Positions 7,749-15,101 of a DNA stretch of 17,612 nt are shown piece by piece. Position numbers and translations under genes: made by a program. The notes beneath the pieces are model-generated. The model saw nothing but the letters and a program-made list of their open reading frames with translations. It searched no databases and was not told the origin of the DNA. This stretch comes from JAXMBX01 sp046349635 (GTDB lineage Bacteria > Planctomycetota > Planctomycetia > Planctomycetales > Planctomycetaceae), in NCBI GenBank assembly GCA_046349635.1, contig JAXMBX010000077.1:1-17612 (forward strand), in the 5' to 3' direction. Positions within the stretch are counted from its first letter, which is position 1. Each line of letters opens with the position of its first letter.

Positions 7749-9194
7749 ATGGCGACCGCCACCCCGCCGCTCAAGCTCAATCGCATCACTTCCCTGGACC
7801 AGTTCCGGGGTTACACGGTGGCGGGGATGTTTCTCGTGAACTTCATGGGGGGAGTGGATGCGTTCCCGGACATCCTGAAGCACCACAACGACTACTGCAG
7901 CTACTCGGACACGATCATGCCGCAGTTTTTGTTTGCGGTGGGGTTTGCGTTCCGGTTGAGTTTCGGACGGCGGACGAAGGAACAGGGGATCATCGCGGCG
8001 TATTGGCACATGGTGAAGCGGTTCATCGGGCTGATGCTGCTGGCGGTGGTGGTGTACGATGCGCCGCGAATCGAATCGTGGAAGCAGTTGTATAACGCCA
8101 GCCTACCATGGTGGCAGAACGTCTGGTTCGTGATTCACGATCCAGTCAAGCGGCACTGGATGGAGACGCTGGCACACATCGCGATCACGTCTTTATGGAT
8201 TCTGCCGGTGATCCGGACGCCGATCTTCGTGCGGTTGACGTGGATGATCGGCTCAGCGGCGGCGCACGTTTACATCTCCCACAAGTTCCCGGAGGTGAAA
8301 AACATCTTTCACTCGCTGGCGGAACAGGGGAACTACATCTGGGTGAACACATCGCCGAACGGGATCGACGGCGGGCCGTTCGGATTCCTGACGTGGACTG
8401 TTCCCGCGATCATGGGGACGATTGCGTGCGATGCGATCGTGAATCCCTCCGGGATTCCGAAGCTGGGACGACTGGCGATCTGGTCGATCGTGTTGATGGT
8501 GCTGGGGTATGGGATGTCCTGCGGGACGCGGCTGTACGACCGGCCCGAAGCCCAGATCCAGGAACTGCTGAAGGAACGGGAAGCGATCCGGGCGTTGGCC
8601 CCGAAGAAGGGTGAAACGGAAAGCCCTGAAGCGAAGGCAAGCCGAGAAGCGCGGGAAGCAAAGCTGCGGGCCCAACAATTCCCGCCGGACCCGGTCTATC
8701 CCGCAAAAGAGCGGTGGCAGGGCCGGTCGTGGATGACGCTGCTGGCGGAGCCGCCGTTGATCGGGCGTCCGCCGAATCCCCAGCGGGATGAATGGGTCAA
8801 AAACCGAAGCGATAAGGGGACGGTTGAAGAGCGGCGGGCGAGAAAGGATTTTCCGGAGGACTGGTATTACCGGCAATGGAATTATTGGATGATGAGCCAG
8901 CGCGGTGGGACGCTGTCCTACCTGACGTTTGCCGCCGGTTTTTCCATCGCGGTGTACCTGGTGTTTTACCTGCTGTGCGACAAGATGGGCCTGCAGATCG
9001 GGATCTTCCGGACGTTCGGCGTGAATGCGCTGGTCGGTTACGTGCTGCACGGGATGGTGGGGACGGCGGTCAAGAACTTCCTCCCTGGAGACGTTCCCGA
9101 CTGGTACGCCTGGTGCGCGGTAGGAGTGTTCATGTATATCACATATATCTTCCTGCGGTACCTGGAACGAAACAAGATTTACATCAAGATGTGA
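7749..9194 (+). CDS. HGSNAT/DUF5009-like membrane acyltransferase, copy 1
   Basis: This 481-residue polytopic protein is of the type related to heparan-alpha-glucosaminide N-acetyltransferase and DUF5009, which move acyl groups to sugars across a membrane. The N-terminal core is SLDQFRGYTVAGMFLVNF (15-32), then H45 nine residues before D54 in CSYSDTIMPQFLF. In HGSNAT a histidine at nearly the same distance before the D-x-x-x-P motif is catalytic. Hydrophobic segments are seen at about 22-38, 56-74, 90-104, 140-175, 212-230 and 242-258. After GTRLYDR (259-265) comes a charged loop of about 110 residues containing AKERW and LLAEPPL, ending at NYWMM (378-382). C-terminal helices follow at about 388-410, 418-438 and 452-472. 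AAAAGG precedes the ATG. This is the most divergent of the four tandem copies. Substrate is unknown; acyltransferase activity is inferred. Confidence 0.75.
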   Translation: MATATPPLKLNRITSLDQFRGYTVAGMFLVNFMGGVDAFPDILKHHNDYCSYSDTIMPQFLFAVGFAFRLSFGRRTKEQGIIAAYWHMVKRFIGLMLLAVVVYDAPRIESWKQLYNASLPWWQNVWFVIHDPVKRHWMETLAHIAITSLWILPVIRTPIFVRLTWMIGSAAAHVYISHKFPEVKNIFHSLAEQGNYIWVNTSPNGIDGGPFGFLTWTVPAIMGTIACDAIVNPSGIPKLGRLAIWSIVLMVLGYGMSCGTRLYDRPEAQIQELLKEREAIRALAPKKGETESPEAKASREAREAKLRAQQFPPDPVYPAKERWQGRSWMTLLAEPPLIGRPPNPQRDEWVKNRSDKGTVEERRARKDFPEDWYYRQWNYWMMSQRGGTLSYLTFAAGFSIAVYLVFYLLCDKMGLQIGIFRTFGVNALVGYVLHGMVGTAVKNFLPGDVPDWYAWCAVGVFMYITYIFLRYLERNKIYIKM

Positions 9195-9208
9195 AGCGCG
9201 CCCGCGCT
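9195..9208 (+). repeat. Hairpin directly after the stop of copy 1
   Basis: AGCGC-GCCC-GCGCT follows the TGA stop immediately, with a 5-bp GC-rich stem. No T-run follows, so within this operon it is more likely an mRNA-stability or partial-termination element than a true terminator. The remaining 83 nt of this spacer show only a weak ribosome-binding site (GAAGCGAG) for the next gene. Confidence 0.35.
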
Positions 9209-9291
9209 GGACACTCGATGCGGACATGGCACCCCGACAATTAACAAGAACGACGAGTCTTCCGAGACGGACACCTGTTTGAAGCGAGATC

Positions 9292-10704
9292 ATGAGCACT
9301 GACAAGAAATCGGCACGCATTATTTCGATGGATCAGTTCCGCGGCTACACGGTCGCAGGGATGTTCCTGGTGAATTTCGTGGGATCGTTCACGGTGGTGA
9401 AGGCGTTTGCCCACGGCTTCCTGGTGCATAACAACACGCACTTCAGCTACGCCGACTCGATCATGCCGAGTTTCATGTTCTGCGCCGGGTTTTCGTACCG
9501 CTTGACCGCGCTGCGTCGATTCCGAGAGCTGGGGACGGCGATGGCGACCTGGAGCTACCTGCGTCGCAGCCTGGCGCTGGTGTTCATTTCGCTGTTTGCG
9601 TTCGGGTTGGGGACGACCTTCAAGTCCTGGGACAAGGACATGACCCCCATTAATATCCAGGACTTCTTCTTTGGCCTGATCAAGGCGGACATGTGGGAGA
9701 CGCTGGCGATCATCGGGGTGTGCCAGATTCTGATTCTGCCGTTTATTATCCGGAGCTTCTGGACCCGATTTGGCGTGCTGGTCGGGTTTGCGGCGTTCCA
9801 CGTGTGGGCGTCGTATTCTTTCAACTATGCCTTCCAGTTGGGACTTCCGAACTGGTTCAACCAGTTCTGGGGAGCGCATACCCAGACGACCTGGGATGGC
9901 GGGATGTTTGGAACGTTCGCCTGGTCGGTGCCGATGCTGGCGGGGACGCTGGTGTATGACGTCCTGGCGACGCATCCCCCCGCGGTGGCATTCCGAAAGT
10001 TCATGATCGCAGGGATCGTGTTGATGGCCTCCGGTTATCTGCTTTCCTGCGGAACCCGCCTGTATGACCGAACCGAATCCCAAACGGCCGCGGTCAAGGC
10101 GGAGCGGGATGCCGTGGGCAAGGAAATCGACGCACTTAAAAAGGCGGGCGAAAAGCTCGTGAAGGACAGTGAGAAGAACAAAGACAAGGACACGCCTGAG
10201 AACAAGAAAAAGTTGGCTGACGGGCTGGAGCAACTAAAAAAGCAGCGTGATGTTCTGGAAGAAAAGGGGCGGTGGCTGGTGCATGCCCGCGATGCCGTGC
10301 TGCCGAAAGCGGAACGCTGGAAGTCACCGGGGATCGGCCTGGCGGAAGCGCCATTTGTGAAACCGCCGGATTCCGACCACCGCGAGCTCAACTACTGGAT
10401 GATGACCAAAAAGTTCATGGCGTTGTCGTTTAACCTGTTCGCGCTGGGATTCGCACTCGCGCTGTACAGCTTGTTCATCGTCGCCTGCGACCTAAACCAC
10501 TGGGAGCTCGGGCTGTTCCGGACGCTGGGGCAGAATCCGCTGGCGGCGTACCTGATCCATGAGGCGACCAGCCATGCGATCCGGGCCGTGGTTCCCAGCG
10601 ACAGCCCGGCGGCTTACATCACCGTGATGTTCGCGTTCTATTTCTGGGTCACATGGGTGGCGATCCGGTACATGGAGAACCACAAGCTGTATCTGCGGCT
10701 GTGA
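9292..10704 (+). CDS. HGSNAT/DUF5009-like membrane acyltransferase, copy 2
   Basis: This 470-residue paralog has the N-terminal core SMDQFRGYTVAGMFLVNF (12-29), H46 nine residues before D55 in FSYADSIMPSFMF, and ETLAIIGVCQILILP (136-150), which recalls the GVLQRI block of HGSNAT-type proteins. NWFNQFW (187-193) and PMLAGTLVYD (214-223) follow, then LSCGTRLYDR (251-260). The central loop (about 261-340) is a Lys/Glu-rich probable coiled coil, unlike the loops of the other copies. It ends in ERWKSPGIGLAEAPF (341-355) and NYWMM (367-371). C-terminal helices run to a conserved basic tail, HKLYLRL. The positive charge of the loop favours a cytoplasmic location by the positive-inside rule. It is closest to copy 3 in both protein and DNA. 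Ribosome-binding site weak; function inferred. Confidence 0.75.
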   Translation: MSTDKKSARIISMDQFRGYTVAGMFLVNFVGSFTVVKAFAHGFLVHNNTHFSYADSIMPSFMFCAGFSYRLTALRRFRELGTAMATWSYLRRSLALVFISLFAFGLGTTFKSWDKDMTPINIQDFFFGLIKADMWETLAIIGVCQILILPFIIRSFWTRFGVLVGFAAFHVWASYSFNYAFQLGLPNWFNQFWGAHTQTTWDGGMFGTFAWSVPMLAGTLVYDVLATHPPAVAFRKFMIAGIVLMASGYLLSCGTRLYDRTESQTAAVKAERDAVGKEIDALKKAGEKLVKDSEKNKDKDTPENKKKLADGLEQLKKQRDVLEEKGRWLVHARDAVLPKAERWKSPGIGLAEAPFVKPPDSDHRELNYWMMTKKFMALSFNLFALGFALALYSLFIVACDLNHWELGLFRTLGQNPLAAYLIHEATSHAIRAVVPSDSPAAYITVMFAFYFWVTWVAIRYMENHKLYLRL

Positions 10705-10758
10705 CGGATTGAATACCATTGCAGAGGTGCCGTTCCAATCGATAGACACGGGGAAATA

Positions 10759-10774
10759 CTGGGTCTTGACCCAG
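10759..10774 (+). repeat. Perfect inverted repeat upstream of copy 3
   Basis: CTGGGTC-TT-GACCCAG has 7-bp arms, or 6 bp with a CTTG loop if folded as RNA. It ends about 10 nt before the ribosome-binding site of copy 3, in an 87-nt spacer. It could be an operator, an RNA-processing hairpin, or a translation-control element. No T-run follows, which argues against a terminator. Confidence 0.45.
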
Positions 10775-10791
10775 CCTAAGGCCAGGAGCTT

Positions 10792-12072
10792 ATGAGCACG
10801 GTCAAGCCAACGCCGCGGATTGCGTCCATGGACCAGTTCCGGGGCTACACGGTCGTGGGAATGTTCCTGGTGAATTTCTTCGGTTGGTACGCTCTCACGC
10901 ACCAGGTGTTTCGGCATAACAGCACGCATTTCAGCTACGCCGACTCGATCATGCCGAGCTTCATCCTGTGCGCGGGATTTTCATTCCGTCTGACAGCGCT
11001 GAAGCGGTTTCCGGAACTGGGGACCGCGCGGGCGGCCTGGAGTTACATCCAACGAAGCCTGACGCTGATCCTGATTTCGCTCCTGCTCGATACTCCCGAT
11101 CCGAAATTCAAAACCTGGAGCCAGGTGACACCGGGAGGGATCAGCGAGTATCTCTTCGCGCTGGGAAAGGCGGGATTGTGGGAAGTGCTGGCGATCATCG
11201 GCGTCTGCCAGATCCTGCTATTGCCTGTGATCCTGCGGGGAACCATCTTTCGCCTGTCGGCGGTGGTCCTGCTGGAGATTGCGCACATCGTCGTGACGTA
11301 TGCCTTCAACTACAACTTCCAGTTGGGGCGGGAGAACTGGTTCAACCAGTTCTGGGGGGCGCCCAAGCAGACGGTCTTTGACGGAGGGTTGTTCGGGTTG
11401 TTGCCGTGGTCGGCGGTGATGCTGGCCGGGACGCTGGTCTACGACCTGCTGGCAGCTCTCTCCCCCAAGCGGGCGTGGTTCCCGCTGCTGGTGTGCGGCG
11501 TGTTATTGATGGGGAACGGTTATCTCCTGTCGTGTGGGACGCGGTTGTATGACCGGGCGCCGGGAGAGTGGGACAAACTGGTGCAGACTGCTGCGGCAAA
11601 GACGACGGAGGAGCAAAAGAAATCCGGGAAGCCCCCTGCCCCGGATGAGCATGCTCCGGATCCGGTCTGGCCCCAGGTGGAACGGTGGAAATCTCCCGGA
11701 CTGGGCTGGGCGGAGCCGCCATTCATGCCTCCCCCTGCCGCGGAATTCCGGGCCAAGAATTTCTGGATGATGAACATGCGGCTGATGAGTCCGGCGTTCA
11801 CGATTTTCTCAATCGGCTTTGCGCTGGGGTTGTATGCGGTGTTCATCGTGGCGTGCGACTTGAGTGGGTTGCAGGTCGGAGTCTTTCGAACATTCGGACA
11901 GAATCCGCTGGCGGCTTACATCGCTCATCAGGCGGTCAAGTATTCCGTGCGGCTGTTCAGCCCGAAGGACAGCCCGCTGTGGTGGGCGTTGATTTCGTTC
12001 GCGATCTTCTTCTATCTGACGTGGTTTCTGATCCGGTCGATGGAGAAGCAGAAGCTGTATCTGCGGTTGTGA
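10792..12072 (+). CDS. HGSNAT/DUF5009-like membrane acyltransferase, copy 3
   Basis: This 426-residue paralog is the shortest of the four because its central loop is only about 68 residues. The core is SMDQFRGYTVVGMFLVNF (12-29), with H42 nine residues before D51 in FSYADSIMPSFIL. EVLAIIGVCQILLLP (131-145), NWFNQFWGAP (182-191) and LSCGTRLYDR (246-255) follow. The loop is Ala/Pro/Lys-rich without a clear coiled coil and closes with VERWKSPGLGWAEPPF (296-311) and NFWMM (323-327). C-terminal helices lead to the tail EKQKLYLRL. Two ribosome-binding candidates exist: TAAGG at spacing 10 and AGGAG at the short spacing of 3. Long identical nucleotide runs with copy 2 point to recent duplication or gene conversion. 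Confidence 0.75.
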   Translation: MSTVKPTPRIASMDQFRGYTVVGMFLVNFFGWYALTHQVFRHNSTHFSYADSIMPSFILCAGFSFRLTALKRFPELGTARAAWSYIQRSLTLILISLLLDTPDPKFKTWSQVTPGGISEYLFALGKAGLWEVLAIIGVCQILLLPVILRGTIFRLSAVVLLEIAHIVVTYAFNYNFQLGRENWFNQFWGAPKQTVFDGGLFGLLPWSAVMLAGTLVYDLLAALSPKRAWFPLLVCGVLLMGNGYLLSCGTRLYDRAPGEWDKLVQTAAAKTTEEQKKSGKPPAPDEHAPDPVWPQVERWKSPGLGWAEPPFMPPPAAEFRAKNFWMMNMRLMSPAFTIFSIGFALGLYAVFIVACDLSGLQVGVFRTFGQNPLAAYIAHQAVKYSVRLFSPKDSPLWWALISFAIFFYLTWFLIRSMEKQKLYLRL

Positions 12073-12115
12073 CGGCCTGATCCTCACCGCAATAAATCAA
12101 CCAGAGGACGACGAC

Positions 12116-13495
12116 ATGAGCGCTCCCCTGCCACGCGCGCGGATTGATTCCATGGATCAATTCCGTGGTTATACCGTGGCGGGGATGTTCCTGGTGAACT
12201 ACATCGGGGATTACCCGTTTGCGCACAGCTACGCGGACGGATTCCTGGCCCACATGGGAACACACTTCACCTGGGCGGACTCGATCATGCCCAGCTTCAT
12301 GTTCTGCGCCGGGTTTTCCTACCGGCTGACCGCTCCCCGCAGATTCCAGGAACTTGGCGTTCTGCGGGGGACCTGGAGTTACATTCGCCGCAGCCTGGCG
12401 CTGGTCGCAATCTCATTGTGCATTTTCGGATTCGGGGAGTTTCAGGAATACGCCCATATTTCACTGCAGAGCATTCAGCGCATGCTGACGCGGCTGGTTT
12501 GCTCACAGTTGTGGGAGACGTTGGCGATTATCGGGGTGTGCCAATTGCTGTTATTGCCAATAATCCTCCTCTCTTTCCGTGCGCGGGTTGTGGCGTTGTT
12601 CGGTCTGATGGCGTTTCACGTGTGGATGTCGTATTCGTTCGGTTATGCGTTTCAAAGCCGGGCGCCGAACTGGGTCACCTCATTGACCGGATTGCCGGGG
12701 GGTGGCCTATTTGACGGAGGCTTGTTCGGGCCGTTCGGGTGGACTATTCCGATGCTGGGAGGGACGCTGGCGTATGACGTGGTGGCAAGTCACTCAGCCG
12801 GAGCCGCGGCGCGGCGTCTGCTGGTGGCGGGTCTGTTTTTCATGCTGTTGGGCTATGGATTGAACTGCCTGACACGGCTATACGACAAGACGCCGGCCCA
12901 GAAAGAGGAGATTGCCAAGCTGCAAGCGGAGCTGAGAGCCAGTTCACCGCAAGGGGGTGGCGGGAGAGGCCGAGGCGGAGGAAGGGGTGGTTGGGGAGAG
13001 AGAAGAGGAGGACGGTTTCGGGATCCGGACCTGCCCGAAGACCCCCGCCGGGCGCGATTGCGCGAGTTAACAACCCTCAAAGATCCGGTGATCCCTCATT
13101 GGGAACGCTGGAAGTCGCCGGGGATCGGCTGGGCGGAACCTCCATTCGTGCGGCCACCGAATGAGAATTTCCGATTCCGGAACTATTGGATGATGGCGAA
13201 GGGACGGGTGACACTCCCCTTCACGACGTTTGCACTGGGATTCGCATTGACGTTGTACAGCCTGTGCGTGTGGGTGTGTGACGTGGGGCACTTCGGGTGG
13301 AGTGTGTTCCGGACGCTGGGGCTGAATCCGCTGGCAGGTTACGTGATCCACGAGGTCCTGCTCCTGCCAGTGCATGGGTTTGCTCCGTCAAATTCCCCAG
13401 TCTGGTACGCCGTGCTTTCTTTCCTGTTTTTCTTCTGGTTAAACTGGCTCGCGTTGCGCTCTCTCGAGAAACAGAAGCTCTTCTTCAGAATGTAA
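12116..13495 (+). CDS. HGSNAT/DUF5009-like membrane acyltransferase, copy 4
   Basis: This 459-residue paralog has SMDQFRGYTVAGMFLVNY (12-29), H46 nine residues before D55 in FTWADSIMPSFMF, ETLAIIGVCQLLLLP (134-148) and LTRLYDK (252-258), where the usual CGT is CLT. Its central loop starts with a short helical stretch (260-275), then a Gly/Arg low-complexity segment (279-301) with repeated RGG/GRG units. It ends with WERWKSPGIGWAEPPF (329-344) and NYWMM (356-360). C-terminal helices end in EKQKLFFRM. AGAGGA lies 7 nt before the ATG, and the gap from copy 3 is 43 nt. The MFS gene follows after 25 nt, so co-expression is likely. Catalysis on a sugar is inferred from the family, not shown. Confidence 0.75.
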   Translation: MSAPLPRARIDSMDQFRGYTVAGMFLVNYIGDYPFAHSYADGFLAHMGTHFTWADSIMPSFMFCAGFSYRLTAPRRFQELGVLRGTWSYIRRSLALVAISLCIFGFGEFQEYAHISLQSIQRMLTRLVCSQLWETLAIIGVCQLLLLPIILLSFRARVVALFGLMAFHVWMSYSFGYAFQSRAPNWVTSLTGLPGGGLFDGGLFGPFGWTIPMLGGTLAYDVVASHSAGAAARRLLVAGLFFMLLGYGLNCLTRLYDKTPAQKEEIAKLQAELRASSPQGGGGRGRGGGRGGWGERRGGRFRDPDLPEDPRRARLRELTTLKDPVIPHWERWKSPGIGWAEPPFVRPPNENFRFRNYWMMAKGRVTLPFTTFALGFALTLYSLCVWVCDVGHFGWSVFRTLGLNPLAGYVIHEVLLLPVHGFAPSNSPVWYAVLSFLFFFWLNWLALRSLEKQKLFFRM

Positions 13496-13520
13496 CCCCA
13501 CCCTACGTCTGGCCTGCTTC

Positions 13521-14855
13521 ATGACCACAGACCGACAACGCCCCACCAACACCCGCTGGATGATCTTTGCCTTGTCGTGCGCGGTGTCGTTTATTCTGTA
13601 CCTGCATCGGTACACGTGGGGATTCGTGAAGGCGGAGGTGGGAACGGAATTCGGCTGGGACAAGACGACGCTGGGGTGGCTCGACAGCGCGTTCTACATC
13701 AGCTACGCCGTGGGGCAGGTTCCCGGCGGGATGCTGGCGGACTGGTATGGGACGCGGATTGTCCTGAGCGGCATGATCCTGATGTGGACAGCGGGACTAG
13801 GGCTGACGACGGTCGTGATGTCCCTGCCCGGAATGATCGCAGCCCGGTTCACGCTGGGGTTGGGACAGGCGGGGTGTTATCCCACGCTCAGCAAGGTGAC
13901 GAAGGGATGGTTTCCTCCCGAGATTCGGACCAGCATCCAGGGATGGGTCTCTTCGTTCTCGGGCAGGATGGGAGGAGCGGTGTCGTATGTCCTGTTCGCG
14001 AGTCTGCTGCTCGGGATGCTGGGGCTGACGTGGCGGACGGCGACGCTGCTATTTGCCGCGGCTGGGGTTGTGCTGGCGATCGGATTCTACGGGCTGTTCC
14101 GGAACAGCCCACGGCTACACCCGGGTTGTAATGAGGCGGAGTGCGACCTGATCCTGCAGACGGATCCCGAGGCGCATATCGTGCAGGGTACGTTGCTGAA
14201 CTGGGGGGTGGCGGTCCGGAGTTTCAATTTGTGGATGCTGTCGTTTCAGCAGTTCACCTGTGCGTTTGTGGATAATATTTTTTCCGCCTGGGTGCCGTTG
14301 TTCCTGCTTGAGCAGCATCACGTGGACGTGAAGGCGGCAGGGTGGATGTCGGCGATGCCGCTGGTGGGAGGTGCGTTGGGGGGGATGACGGCGGGGATGC
14401 TGCAAAGCCGATTGATGCGCTGGAGCGGAAACCGGAAATGGAGTCGACGGTCGATCGGTCTGATCGGGAACCTGATGTCGACCGTGCTGATGTTCGTCAG
14501 CCTGTGCTTCGCGGATGCGGTGGCGATTGTGACCGTGTTTTTCTTCCTGAAGTTTTTTGCGGACTGGGCGCAGCCGACGTTGTGGGGAACGGCGACGGAT
14601 ATTGGCGGGAAGAATTCCGCATCGGTGTTTGCGGTGGTGAACACGGCGGGGTCGGTCGCGGGATTCGTGGCGGGGCCGATCATGGGAGGGATCGTAGACG
14701 TGTTCAGCGGGGGAGACCCGAAAAGCCCGAGGGGGTGGTTCGTGCTGTTTCTGTCGCTGGGGATGGTGTACTTTTTCTCGGCGCTGTCATGGCTGTGGAT
14801 CGATTGCACTCGACCGCTGGAGAAACCGGTGGTCGAGAGCCCGGCGCCCGCATAA
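13521..14855 (+). CDS. MFS transporter, anion:cation symporter type
   Basis: This 444-residue protein has about twelve hydrophobic segments and fits the ACS family of the major facilitator superfamily, which includes hexuronate, galactonate and glycerol-3-phosphate carriers. Visible signatures are LHRYTWGFVKAEVGTEFGWD (28-47 region), SAFYISYAVGQVPGG, the loop 2-3 motif MLADWYGTRIVL, RFTLGLGQAGCYPTLSKVTK, and GWFPPEIRTSIQGW. In the second half, WAQPTLWGTATDIGGKNSAS and TAGSVAGFVAGPIMGG are typical. It is a proton- or sodium-coupled carrier of the cytoplasmic membrane; the substrate is unknown but an organic or sugar acid is the usual class. No Shine-Dalgarno is visible in the 25-nt gap after copy 4, so re-initiation or coupling is likely. 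It ends the inferred acyltransferase-transport operon. Confidence 0.9.
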   Translation: MTTDRQRPTNTRWMIFALSCAVSFILYLHRYTWGFVKAEVGTEFGWDKTTLGWLDSAFYISYAVGQVPGGMLADWYGTRIVLSGMILMWTAGLGLTTVVMSLPGMIAARFTLGLGQAGCYPTLSKVTKGWFPPEIRTSIQGWVSSFSGRMGGAVSYVLFASLLLGMLGLTWRTATLLFAAAGVVLAIGFYGLFRNSPRLHPGCNEAECDLILQTDPEAHIVQGTLLNWGVAVRSFNLWMLSFQQFTCAFVDNIFSAWVPLFLLEQHHVDVKAAGWMSAMPLVGGALGGMTAGMLQSRLMRWSGNRKWSRRSIGLIGNLMSTVLMFVSLCFADAVAIVTVFFFLKFFADWAQPTLWGTATDIGGKNSASVFAVVNTAGSVAGFVAGPIMGGIVDVFSGGDPKSPRGWFVLFLSLGMVYFFSALSWLWIDCTRPLEKPVVESPAPA

Positions 14856-14995
14856 TCGGAACTGAGCGTTTCTGCAGAGTGTTATCTCCCCGTCCAGGCA
14901 CGGGTTGCAGAGCCGGCACCGTACGCTGAGTGAGCCGGAATTCGTCAGAATTCGAGGCGTTTGGGCAACAATCTGCGATCCCGCGTGTTGATTTT

Positions 14996-15023
14996 TTGAC
15001 ACATGTGGTTTTTGACCTACAGT
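14996..15023 (+). promoter_or_regulatory. Candidate sigma-70-like promoter of the flagellin gene
   Basis: TTGACA (14996-15001) matches the -35 consensus perfectly. TACAGT (15018-15023) follows after 16 nt and matches four of six -10 bases. Transcription would start near 15030 and give a 5' untranslated region of about 70 nt. No sigma-28 or correctly spaced sigma-54 motif is seen. The rest of the spacer (14856-14995) contains only GAATTC-GTCA-GAATTC (14938-14953), a small hairpin. Confidence 0.45.
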
Positions 15024-15101
15024 TCCCCTGCGAGGCGGACTGCGGTCGCTTTGCACTTCCCTGGATTCACAACATTGTTCTTTCACCTGCGGGACTGTCC
15101 C

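Noticed and set aside
8253..9320. Open frame of 355 codons on the minus strand opposite acyltransferase copy 1
   Set aside because: Low-complexity Arg/Pro/His composition and full overlap with a well-supported membrane protein gene.
12950..13022. CRISPR- or tandem-repeat-like array in the Gly/Arg region
   Set aside because: The repetition is irregular and in frame, so it is a low-complexity protein segment and not a repeat-spacer array.
14896..14910. Sigma-54-like promoter before flagellin (AGGCACGGGTTGCA)
   Set aside because: The GG and GC elements are separated by 8 instead of 10 nt, which sigma-54 promoters do not tolerate well.
15003..15101. N-terminal extension of flagellin by 33 residues
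   Set aside because: The extension is unlike flagellin, the conserved sequence starts at ATG 15102, and the extension overlaps the likely promoter.
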